A DNA stretch of 64,000 nt from Diogma glabrata (Eukaryota > Arthropoda > Insecta > Diptera > Cylindrotomidae): NCBI GenBank assembly GCA_963693315.1, contig OY856186.1:304745879-304809878 (forward strand), read 5' to 3'. The position numbers and the translations under genes were made by a program. Position 1 is the first letter of the stretch; every line of letters begins with the position of its first letter. Below, one piece after another: positions 46,140 to 56,590 of this stretch. The notes below the pieces were generated by a model. The model searched no databases. It worked only from the letters and a program-made list of their open reading frames with translations, and had not been told where the DNA came from.

Positions 46140-46770
46140 TCAAACCTGTGAAACACGAAGCGCGCAAAGGATAGGGTTATTCAAACGTCTTCGTTGGGAC
46201 TCACAAAGTTTTTGACGTTGAATTTGTCGTCTTTTCGGATCACGTAGTCTATTCTTTTGTGACTCTCTAAGTCGTTGTCGATGTAATTTTCTTGCTTTAG
46301 ATCTTAGTAATCGAGCTTTCTGGGATTTTATATTTCTAAGGTTATGTGTTTTTTGTTCCTCCGGGTTGGATAAACGTTTAGCTTGAGAGTCCCTAAGTCT
46401 CAAATTGTGACATTTTCGTTTGACAGGATCTAATCTTTTAGTTTGAGTTTCTCTGAGTTTTTTTTTTGTGAATTTTAAGATTCCGGGAACGGAGAAACCG
46501 TTTGCGTTGGGATTGTGCTAGTCGATCTTTTTCTTGTTGCCTTTGCTCAGGTAAACTTTGTCTTTTTTTACGCTAAATCTTCAAGGCAGCTAAATGTTTG
46601 GCATGTTCTTCAAGACTGGCCAATTTTAACTTACCACTTATTCTATGGGATCTTCGATACTGGCCAGAACTTTTTTGAACTAGAGTTCGTTCTTTATACT
46701 TCTGCATATTGTCTTTGGCATTTTGAGTTTTAAGAAAAAAATAACAATTGAAAATTTTTATTGATATTAT
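46140..46770 (-). pseudogene. Arg-rich repeat-protein fragment (STPR-like, Helitron-associated type)
   Basis: The minus strand encodes tandem peptides of about 23-24 residues with a recurring pattern LRxSQxxRLxxP (LRDSQAKRLSNPEEQ, LRESQKNRLRDPKRRQ, CESQRRRLNNP). The open part is 46403-46140, and a weaker continuation reaches about 46,770 with a stop and shifts. Similar repeats precede the DUF6570/helicase region in many insect Helitron proteins and also form the STPR DNA-binding domain. I cannot tell which source this is. Confidence 0.5.
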
Positions 46771-47837
46771 CAATAAAGTAAGATATGCTGCCGGATCTAG
46801 TCAGCTAAGAAAACAGAAGTGCTTCAATTAGTTTTGAGACCAAAAAAAGGATGGAAATTGGTCTGTAAGAGTCCTCCTTTTCTACAGGTTTACAAGGTTT
46901 TAAAATGAGGAATTTTGGCTGTTTTGCAGATACCTTTTATCTACAGAATATTAAGATATGTATATTATGTGTTGTAGTGAGGTAGTTCAACCTTTTGGGT
47001 CTAATGTATTTGAGTACGATGGTTGATAGGCCGTAGAGTCCCATATCTGTTGATGGTTTAATCTTCAGTATTGCATTCTAAACATTTTCATCGGAAAATA
47101 TCATATCTTCTAATTAATTAGTATTAAATTTGCGCAGATATCTTAAACTGATCTGGTTTCTTTCTTATGTTTAAATAGTTTTTCTGTAAACTGTATGTTA
47201 AGTTTGTTTGCGTGGTACCATAAAAGGAGATCATGTAATTGTTTTGAGATTTTTGAGGAAGAATTAAGTCCTTAATGACCTTCCAAAGACTTTTGCTTGT
47301 GCCAAGGCTTGATTGTCTCATCACTAATTCTCTCAATTTCTTTCTTTATCTTCCGCTACCAACTTATTAATTTACTTATTAAAGTTTGAAATTTCAGAGT
47401 CAGGTGGGTCTGCCTTGCGGAAGCCATCTCTTTGTCCTGTGGAAAGTTTGGTTTGACTTTTTGAAACCTACTAACTGGGATGTAGTGAGCTTTAGCTTTA
47501 TTTAAAATTTCTCTGAACTTTTTTTCTCCAGAAGGGCGTCTAAATTGCGTGGTAAAACTGGAAGTGGCAAAAATTGCTTACTGCATTCAATTTCAGTAAA
47601 AAATTTAAGATTATCCCAGTCCGCGTTATTATAATTAATATACTGTTTTTTTTCTTGCAATTGTCTTAATTTATGGAATTGCTTAAAGTTATTATGATCG
47701 GCACGTGATCTGATCCCAAGTTGCTTACTGTTGGAATATAAATACTAACTAGAGTTATATCCGCATTTTCAGATTTTATTATAATACCCAGATGTTCTAG
47801 GTGTTTTCAGTACCCGGTACTGCAGGTAATGTGTTTT

Positions 47838-47940
47838 TTAAGATAATGTGTTGTGTAGTAGGAATTACAATATGTGTCACAACAACACAAAAAACCCTTT
47901 TAAAACTAAGGCCCCTACAACAACATGTGTTCTGAGATAT
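47838..47940 (-). repeat. LINE-A-type 3' tail fragment
   Basis: It contains aatgtgttgtgtagtagg, the block 'atatgtgtcacaacaacaca', 'ccttttaaaactaagg' and 'tgtgttctgag' in the same order as LINE-A's 3' end, with no coding part beyond the last few codons. Confidence 0.6.
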
Positions 47941-48129
47941 TGAATAATTTTATAATCACATATATTATCACTAATCTTTTTCATTTTTGTTTTCGCTATC
48001 CTATCAAGAATTATTGACCGTTGTCATATTTAATATATGATAGGGTTTATTGTTTAGTTATCCCTTCTTTAAAAAAAAAAATCAAAAAAAAAAAATTTGC
48101 GTCCATCAACACGTTAGATGCATGTTTTT

Positions 48130-48200
48130 ATTCGACTTTGAACTTAAAAGATTTGTTTGTGTTGTTGTGACATATATTGTTATGCCTACTACACAAGTTG
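48130..48200 (+). repeat. LINE-A-type 3' tail fragment, opposite strand
   Basis: It contains 'acttaaaagatttgtttgtg', 'ttgttgtgacatat' and 'tactacacaa', mirroring the fragment 200 bp to the left. The two face each other. Confidence 0.5.
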
Positions 48201-48204
48201 CTCC

Positions 48205-49404
48205 AGGACTGCTTTCAATACCAGCCATGACGAGAAGTATTGGAAGCAGTGAAGCCAGCGACAACTGCTTCTTTACCCAAAAAATGGAGCGACGGATTTC
48301 CACATTTCGTCGAAATTGTTGTCATATGGTCCATTTTCGATTTTCAATTTGCTTAGACATGTTTTGTGATCGTTGCTGATTGCTTTCTCATCTCATATAA
48401 TATTAGCTATGATTATATATGAGGTGGTATGCCACAGGCTCTACCCCTTCCCTCCTCTCGCACACCAATTCGCTCTTCTTTTTTGCATCCGACTTTGATA
48501 CAACCAAAGCATCACAATCCAACCTCATATTATATGATTTTTAGCACTACCTGTCATATAAATAATTAATTTTTTCTTTAATATCGAGATGATATTATAA
48601 TTTGAACGAAACTGCTAGAAGAAAATAGCAATAATTAAAAAAAAAACTACACTATCGATAACTACATAAACAAATTATATTTTTTTAACTGCATTTTTTA
48701 ACTTTAGTAGATACAATGAGAAATTCCATTGAAACTTTTAAAATTATTCAAGTTGTGTGTATATCCTTTAAAAATTTTGTGATTTTTTTCTCATCTAGCG
48801 CTTTTGCGGTGAAAAATTGTCCAATACTCTTGTAATTAATCACCTTATTACAAATACCACCACCACAAATACCAAATTCACCAACTTTGTACTATTTAAT
48901 GCATAAATAATTCCTTAAACAATAGAATGTTCTATGAAACCTTAGAAATTCCACCTATTTACGTTATACCTACAGAAAATAGAAAAATCAAAAAAGAATA
49001 AAACAACAGCAAAAAGTATAAAAAACTGAATAATCACGAAACATTTCTCCAACTAAAAAACTGAAGAAAATATTGCAGATGTTGTTAAATCCCTTGTATG
49101 CATTCTGAATTTTACTTCGTAATGACCTCACACTGTTTAACTGTGCATTTAACTTGTGTTTAAATCGATCTTTTGTGATGAGGATGTCAACTCATATTGA
49201 AAGAGAAATATTCAAATAGTAGTTTTTGATTTTCCTTATTTTATTTCAAAGGAAAGAAATTATGGAAAATAAAGATCGGAAAACCACTATAATATGATTT
49301 TCACAACTGCCTGTCAAAAACACAATTAATTTTTTTGTTAATATCGAAATAATAATAATTTGAACGAAACGGAAAAAGGCAGTAGCAATAACATTAAAAA
49401 CTAC
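48205..49404. other. Unassigned, with a duplicated block at about 48,530-48,665 and 49,292-49,404
   Basis: The two blocks share 'acctgtca', 'aattaattttt', 'taatatcga', 'aatttgaacgaaac' and 'attaaaaa-actac'. The second is interrupted by the retroposon at 49,405 and resumes at 50,161 (attatcgat), while the first is uninterrupted (actatcgat). No gene was seen. Confidence 0.55.
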
Positions 49405-50160
49405 TTTTGGATTTTTGAGATCAATTAAACTCAAGTAAGTAAAGAAGTAATTGGAATTTTTTCAATTCAAAGGTATGGTTTGAAGTTTCTCAGAAAAAAA
49501 ACTCCAATTCACATTTTTCGTGTTTTGGATGGGATTCAAACCTACCCTCGTCAGTGCCCGGCTCGAATCCTTGAGCAGACACGCTATCGATTACGCCGTT
49601 GAGGCGATGACAATTTCAAAGTTGAAACTTCTTCATCACTTATTTATTTTTACTTAAGTTGAATTTTTCCACTGTCATTAGACTCCATATTATGGAAATG
49701 TTTTTACATTATATGGGATTTTTTGCATTAAATTTCTAGACAACACTTTGTGTAAATTCATAGAATGGGGAACATTTCTATTCTAATTAACATCCTAAGT
49801 CACGATTGTATAGTCATTGTTGATTGTTTCCAATCAATGTGAAATCAATGGCTGACACTTGGTCAATTTGTAGTCCTAATATGTATTAATATTAGATTAC
49901 ATTAAGGGAATTTAAATTTATTTTGGATTTTTGAGATCAATTAAACTCAAGTAAGTAAAGAAGTAATTGGAATTTTTTCAATTCAAAGGTATGGTTTAAA
50001 GTTTCTCAGAAAAACACTCCAATTCACATTTTTCGTGTTTCGGATGGGAGTCGAACCTACCATCGTCAGTGCCCGGCTCGAATCCTTGAGCAGACACGCT
50101 ATCGATTACGCCGTTGAGGCGATGACAATTTCAAAGTTGAAACTTCTTCATCACTTATTT
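49405..50160 (-). mobile_element. Dimeric tRNA-related retroposon with 12-bp target duplication
   Basis: Identical words attaaaaactac flank it (49393-49404 and 50161-50172), and an uninterrupted related site exists at about 48,633-48,660. On the minus strand it consists of two head-and-body units of about 240 nt separated by a linker of about 275 nt (period 516). Each head has a box-A-like acggcgtaatcgatagcg and box-B-like words: ggattcgagcc, then ggttcgactcc (50047-50057 in unit 1, a consensus B box). The body ends in 'ttgatctcaaaaatcc'. The likely promoter is internal RNA polymerase III type. It is a SINE-like element, class by inference. Confidence 0.75.
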
Positions 50161-50364
50161 ATTAAAAACTACATTATCGATCAATTTAAAATTCGTAAAA
50201 CAAAATTTGTATGTATTTATATGAATAAAAAACAATAACTTTAATGTTATTTAAAAAAAATTTAAAAAAATGTACTACACCATGATTTGAACTCTCGACC
50301 TATAGCTCCTCAGTCGACCTCGTTATCCATATTGCAATTTGAAACGTTATACGACGGTTTAGAA

Positions 50365-51309
50365 TAAGCTTGCCAGATCGCCCGGCTAAAGCCGGACTCG
50401 CCCGGCTTTTTGTGGTAAAACTTGGCTGAAAAATCGCCCGGTTCGGACGCCCGGATTTCTAAACAAAAACCGGAAATCGCCCGGATTTTTCCAACATTTG
50501 TTCATTGAAAAAAAAATATATATAATATTAATTCGTTTTATAGTCAAAATTTCAATAATCTGTATCTTTCTTATTCGAATATGTTTCACATGTTAAATCG
50601 TGTTATTTTCAATGTTTCATATGAAAATATATAAACAATTGACATCATTTCAACGTTTTATAATTTATATATTGTGCTCCTGTTCGTTCAATCGTTTGCT
50701 GCAAATCATGGAGTTTGGTTTAGTTATCCAAGCGGCCAATGCGACAACTGAGCGCGTCATTTTCTCACATCAATGACATTTGGACAAAAGAAAAAGGCAA
50801 ATTGACACTGGAAAACGTTCGGGCACAATTGATGGTAAAATTCAACTGGAAGGAGACATGTCCAGAGTTTTATACAGAAATAAAAGAAGATGCGGGTTTT
50901 CTTCAAAAAGTTGCTGGAAGTGAAAAATACAAAATGACAGCTGATAGTTTGTTTGGTACTCAAGAGAATGGACAGTCATCGACTTCGATGGAGATTGATT
51001 GAATACAATGTTGACAATTTAAGCATAGAACTCTTTCTGTAATAAACAGAATTAAAAATATTATTAACAAAATATATTTCAATATTTCAAAGCAATAAAG
51101 AGTTTTCAAAGCTTATTTATGAAAAAACATAGTCTTTTTGTTTTCTTCTTTTCTGTACGATTTTTAAAAATTTTGTATTTCGCCCGGATTTCGCCCGGCT
51201 TTTCAAATGGAAATTTTGACACTTGTCGCCCGGATTTTGCCCGGATTTATAAAAAAAGTGCCCGGATTTTCCGGCCCGGAATACCTCCAAAAAAAATCTG
51301 GCAAGCTTA
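50365..51309 (+). mobile_element. Small hAT-type element, 14-bp inverted ends, perfect 8-bp target duplication
   Basis: TAAGCTTGCCAGAT (50365-50378) is mirrored exactly at 51296-51309. GTTTAGAA flanks it on both sides (50357-50364 and 51310-51317). Subterminal 'cgcccgg' words are repeated about ten times at both ends (seven or more within 115 bp on the left). These clustered GC-rich words stand out in AT-rich DNA and are likely transposase-binding sites. The interior retains only the end of a transposase. Confidence 0.85.
50700..51002 (+). pseudogene. hAT transposase C-terminal fragment
   Basis: The reading begins with NATTERV (about 50,735-50,757). After a one-base shift near 50,760 it continues as FSHINDIWTKEKGKLTLENV and EFYTEIKED to a TGA at about 51,000. 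The NAxxERVFSxxN motif is the hallmark of the hAT C-terminal dimerisation/catalytic segment containing the last acidic residue. No upstream transposase is present in the element. The remaining frame of 87 codons starting at 50739 is open, and its survival may be chance. Confidence 0.75.
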
Positions 51310-51511
51310 GTTTAGAAGAATAAACTCACGGCTATTGTATATAAAATAGTAATCCATACAATACTCATTAATTTCTGTTGGCTTTTAGGTAGATTTCATA
51401 TAAAAATCTACCTATTGCAATGGGCTTCATCTCAGAATTTCGGAAAAATTTTTGTGCCAAACGACTATATGTTATATGAAAAGCGGAGACGAAAAAACAA
51501 AAAAAAAAAAA

Positions 51512-51659
<148 letters not shown>

Positions 51660-51682
51660 GATATGAGATATAACGAAAACGA

Positions 51683-52640
51683 CCGGCACTCTCACGGTCG
51701 CATTTGTTGAGTTAGATCAAAATAATTTTCTGTACTTGTGTGTTCTATTAATATCTTGGACAAGTTCGTGAATCAGGGAAATCCGACACGTGGTTAAGAA
51801 ACTAGAGACTTTTTTCTGAAAAAAATTGATTTTTTAAAACCGTTATAACGGCCGTTTGGATACTAATATTTCTAAAAATTTAACAAATTTAGAATCTTTG
51901 GAATCTTTTTTATCAATTTGTTTTAAAAATAGACCTCTGCAGTTAGAGGTTCCTGAGTGAGCGGCTCCAACAAAAAAGTGTTCAAAAAAAGTTTTTTTTT
52001 AAACAACCGGCACTCTCACGGTCGCATTTATAAGACCAGATCAAAAAACCTTTTCTAAAAATGTGCGTTTTATTAATATCTTGGACAAGTTCGTAAATCA
52101 GCCCCATCCAACACATGGTTAAGAAGCTAGAAGCTTTATGCTAGAAAAAAACTCTGTTTTTTAGATCCGTTATAACGGCCGTTTGGATTCTAATATTTTT
52201 AAAAACTTCAAAATTTTAGAATCTTTGAAACCTTTTTAATCAGTTTTTTTCAAAAAAAAGACCTCTGCAGTCGGAGGTTTCTGAGTGAGCGGCTCCAACA
52301 AAATAGCTTGTAAAACACAAAATGCGTTTAAATCAACCGGCGCTCTCACAGTTGCATTTGTAGAGCCAGATCAAAAAACCTTTCTTAAAAATGTGTGTTT
52401 TATTAATATCTTGGACAAGTTCGTAAATCAGAAAAATCTGACACATGGTTAAGGAACTATAGGTTTTATACTAGAAAAAAAAGTGTTTTTTTTAATCCGT
52501 TATAACGGCCGTTTGGAAACTAATATTTTTAAAATCTTTAGAAATTTAGAATCTGTGGAAACATTTAAATCTGTTTCTTATAAATATAAACCTCTGCAGT
52601 TAGAGGTTTTTGACTTGTTGGCTTCAACAAAAAAGTTTGC
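51683..52640 (+). repeat. Three tandem modules of about 325 bp in Family-B copy 2
   Basis: Modules start at 51683, 52007 and 52337, each with 'ccggc(a/g)ctctcac'. Each holds 'tcttggacaagttcgt', the perfect palindrome CCGTTATAACGG, and an imperfect hairpin 'cctctgcagt-(a/g)gagg'. The third unit is cut slightly short. Confidence 0.85.
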
Positions 52641-53590
52641 AACAATCCCCAACTACAATTTCCAAAAACCTTATAACAGTCAATGTTAACCTTATAACAG
52701 TCAAAAAAATAAAAGATTTGAATAGAAGAAATTAATTTTTTTTTCTTAGAAATAAACTATTTTGATATTTTGCAGTAATTGCACGACATATGATATAGAG
52801 TAGGTTTGTGTCATAAATTGTCACACACATGTTCTGTGGTAGATTTGATATTTGTTTGTTGCAAAATTGGATAGATATAATTTTGCTTGTAGGTAGCTAA
52901 TTTTCTTTTTAAAATTTGTTTGATATCTGTTTGAAATTAGTTTGTTTTGTTTAAACTAATCTGATACATCAGATTCTACTGGAACACAAAACTGTCTGAT
53001 CTCGAAATCTACCTATTTCTAGCGGATATACGTGCCGCTTGGACTTTTTATTATTAGGTTCATAGCCGGAGATTTGACTTATTTCAGTAAAATTGATTTT
53101 ATTGCTTGACATTTTGTTATCTTTGCTGTCTTTTATTCGTTTCTCCATATATCTCTATTAAATTTAATTCAAGCTAATTTTAACAAATACACTTTTTTTA
53201 TTTTTGACAGTCAACCTTGTTTAGTTTTAATTATAATAATTTATCAATTAACATCTCTGAATATCCGAATGAATTAAAATTAGGATTCCATATCTTTAGG
53301 AATGAACATTGATTTTACAATTTTTAGGATTAGGAAGGAAAACCCCATGCAAGCAAAGAATTTTAGTGATGCGAGATTTGGTTAAAAAAACCACCCTGAA
53401 AAGCAACAATTAGTTCTACACTTTTTTATTTAAACTGTAAAAGGATGAGCCACTACTGCAGTCAGCTTTGGTATGCACAACAGTCAAATCGATTTGATTT
53501 CGACAAAAACACATCCATCCATAATGTATTTGTAAAAAATCGTCAAATCAGTCACATTTTTTCTATGCTGCAATTATTCTAGATCATACC

Positions 53591-53758
53591 AATAAATCGA
53601 TAGCTCTGCACTGCACAGCATCAAGACATTTCAAACTCGTAACGTACGCTGCACCCAATAAATGAGAGAAGTCCAATAAATCGATAGCTCTGCACTGCAC
53701 AGCATCAAGACATTTCAAACTCGTAACGTACGCTGCACCCAATAAATGAGAGAAGTCC
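53591..53758. repeat. Perfect 84-bp tandem duplication
   Basis: The segment 53591-53674 is repeated without visible differences at 53675-53758, inside decayed LINE sequence. Confidence 0.9.
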
Positions 53759-54964
53759 TCCATGCATGTACGAATAAATGATTTGTAAGAACAAATGTTC
53801 ACTATTTCAAAAACGTTCCAAGTACCATAATTGTTTAACAACAGTGAAATTCTCACATTTTTAGCCTAACTAAGAGTCATGTTATTTTGAACTTCGTTTC
53901 CCAAAACCCTATAATAGACTCTTTTTCTACAAGTTATTTCGCATCAAACTACAAAAGAAACGGGTTAGGTGTTCATTTGCGTTTTACTAGCATTAAATTC
54001 ATTAATTAGTTGATTAAGTTATTTGCATAACTTCAATCCATAATTGTTTTGAGATCAACGTTTAACCAATCGAATCAATCAAGCTTAATTTAGTGTCATT
54101 TAGCGTCGAGGGTGAATTTAAATTTGGTGTTCCGTGAGACAGCAAAATTCTGCAAAACTATGGATAGGATGGACTGCTGAATCTAACAAGTAATTAATAT
54201 AGGTTAGAAAAAGCATTGATGTCAAATCGGAAGCCTGGGGAGCTGCTGCGTTAGTTGAATAGATGTCTGATGATACACCTTCAACATTGATCCGAAATTT
54301 GCGATCAGTTATAAACCCCTTTAGTCAAGAAAGAGGTTACTCATCTGCTCTATAGCATTTCAATTTGCATATAAGACTGTAAACTGTTGTGCCAAACCTT
54401 TTATACCAAATATTTTGGAAATATCAAGTGCAACAACGAAAAGCTCGCATGGTTTTGCTTAGCAAATGGATGGGTGCTCGCATACTCGCAAGGATGGGTG
54501 CTTAGCAAATTTAGATTCTGTTTTCCTGTTAAGTTGATTTCTTCTTCAACTACGAGCTTCCGGCATAAATTCTGTTTCATTCAGTTATAAATTCTAATTG
54601 TTGTTTGCAGTATTAAATTCCAAAAACCATTCCAAAAACCAACCAACCAGCCTTTGAACTTATAGCTTATTTGAAATAATCTGCAAATACCCTCGAGAAT
54701 ATTTTTGAAAAGAATAAGACAATTAAGTTTCCAGAGAAACCAATTTTAAAAATCTTTAAGATTCTGGCAATCTGCAGTTTTATAGTCACGCACACGACTA
54801 GGTTTTGGTTCAGCCTGTTTACAGATATCATCTGCCTTAAAGTTTATGGCTGTATGTAGAGATAGATTAAGGTCACGAAGAACTACTTGGCATATAATGA
54901 TAGTCATTTATCTTTTCAGAAAGATCTTTAAATAAATTTATGCATGTTGGCAAGTTGTCGTTCA

Positions 54965-55294
54965 GAATAAATATTTTTGTTCACATTATAAGCTTGAAGC
55001 ATCCTTTTATTCCAAGCATGGTGTTTGTGCGTATGTGAGAACTAAACAAATAAACAATTTCACAAGTTGCGCTTTTGCTGAAAATTAGTTGTCCTGGGCA
55101 AATGTTGTTTGTCTTTGGACTATGTACGGGTGAACACAGTCCAAAGACAAACAATATTTGCTTAGGACAACTAATTTTCAGCAATAGCGCATCTTGTGAA
55201 ATTTTTATTTGTTTAGTTCTCACATACGCACAAACACCATGATTGAAATAAAAGGATGCTTCTAGCTTATAATGTAAACAAAAAAATTTATTCT
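54965..55294. repeat. Inverted duplication, about 161-bp arms, 8-bp loop
   Basis: Arms 54,965-55,125 and 55,134-55,294 are inverted copies at roughly 90% identity (for example gtgcgtatgtgagaactaaa against its mirror). Both arms derive from the LINE-C-like endonuclease, so the coding strand folds back on itself. Confidence 0.85.
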
Positions 55295-55360
55295 TACAAC
55301 TCATGCAATGACTATTGTTTTCGTTAAAAAAGAATGATAGGTTTGAAGCTCTCAAACTAA

Positions 55361-56300
55361 CGATGAACCAAGATAAAATTGACAGACAACTCTCTAGAAA
55401 GCTAATTTTACATGGGAAACAGCAAGTATTATGTTAATCAAATCAACTGTCCACAAGTATAATTCTTTACACAACACTTGCAGACAGCTTACTTCTATCA
55501 ATGGAGCATAAACGGGACAAAAAAAAAGTGTTCTAAAAGGTGGGTGCAATTTGACCGAAATAACTGAATTTGCTGCAAAACAACAACAACTGCATACAAA
55601 TTTGAGTAGGTTCATATAATTCAGATACTGCAATCATATTGAACACGTCTAACTCTAAAGTAAGACAATATAATTCTTTATAGAAATATATCGAAACACA
55701 TCGAAACCTTTAACTGTTTCAACATTCTCAGCGCAGTTAGCTTCCCCAAATTTAAGCAGTGTTGCAAAACGAAAAAAAAATTCGTAACGTTATGCGTTTC
55801 GTTTTTATAACATTATATTTATTTTTTCGGTACGTTATTTCGTTATGAAACAGAAAAATATTATGTTTCGTTATGTTATAACGTTATAATTACGATGTAT
55901 GTGAAGTTAGCCCAGTTTTCATCCCCGAAAAACGCGATGGCAACACTAAAATATAATATCATGACACTTTCAACTGTCAGCCCAGAAATTTTACTCTCAG
56001 CCCAGAAAAATGACTATCACGACAGTTTTTTATTAAGTAAGCTCAACTTTTCTTCCGGAACAACTTAAATGAATTTGGACTTAAATGAATATGAGTTCTT
56101 TTGCGAAAATTAACAAATTTGATAAAATATTTTCACAATTGTGTTCAAAACAGCTAGTGTAGTGCAATAAAAAAAATATTTTAATGAAGTTGTGGTACAG
56201 TTTCTTGAATTTTCTAAACCATTTGCTGGCCGCAAAATGTAATAATTGCAAAACAAAATAAAAGTTAAATTATATGTTATATGATTTTTCCAACATTTCG
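55361..56300. other. Unassigned stretch before the satellite
   Basis: No gene. From 55,915 there are several 'cagccc(a/c)gaaa' words similar to those in the blocks that flank the satellite (near 56,520 and 57,840), so the right part may belong to the satellite's neighbourhood. Confidence 0.45.
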
Positions 56301-56590
56301 AGATAACTCAGGAGAATTTCAGAATTTTTTAGAAGCCAACAAAAGAATTTTTAAAATTTTATCGAAAAGAAAAAATATAACTTCTTTTCATAATTTTAAA
56401 TTTTGAATAAACTTGAATAATTTTGGATAATTACTTCAAATTCATAATGATCTAACTTTAAACAAACATTATTCACATAAATAATTACGCAAATTATATG
56501 ATATACTATATGCTACTCTCAGCCCCGAAAAATTATCTCTCCTGATAGTAATATACTCATTTATTTTTTGATACAGCAATATAGACGCTT
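56300..56590. repeat. Satellite-associated block, first copy
   Basis: It runs from 'aatttcagaattttttagaa' through 'tatgatatactatatgc' and 'ctcagccccgaaaa' to 'cttgtaaagc', and recurs at about 57,625-57,920 inside the array with roughly 90% identity. Confidence 0.8.

Larger units (their letters stand above)
43420..47790 (-). pseudogene. Decayed LINE-E with nested insertions
   Basis: Fragments of one LINE can be read in order on the minus strand. The end of an endonuclease (LGSDHVPIII) lies near 47,690-47,760. A linker with SLWKVIKDL lies near 47,270. RT motif 1 (GLSTIVLKY, then a DSYRPISIL-like section) lies at 46,810-47,060. DLSKASDTVSHTILLDNI lies near 45,370-45,450, and VPQG-VLSPTLFNLYLS plus SYADD at 45,100-45,240. 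The C-terminus (PVGEHNEMLTKQYLWACYEEHP) lies at 43,830-43,940. All parts carry stops and shifts. The pattern fits Jockey-like LINEs. LTR/gag, a Helitron-like repeat region and a foldback are inserted in it. Confidence 0.75.
53340..55360 (-). pseudogene. Decayed relative of LINE-C
   Basis: On the minus strand the LINE-C order is readable. Endonuclease fragments (NHGVCAYVRTK, FVFGL) lie at 54,981-55,260. The RT segment VALDISK lies near 54,420. A DRKFRINVEGVSSDIYSTNA segment lies near 54,240-54,310. An SFIRTCMEDFSHLLGAAY-type section lies at 53,600-53,790. RKNVTDLTIFYKY and VVAHPFTV lie at 53,440-53,580. Many stops and indels make it inactive. It also carries a later 84-bp tandem duplication and an inverted duplication of the endonuclease part. 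Confidence 0.8.

Noticed and set aside
50040..50135. A genuine tRNA gene
   Set aside because: Box A and box B words are present, but the cloverleaf is incomplete, and the segment belongs to a repeated retroposon with a target duplication.
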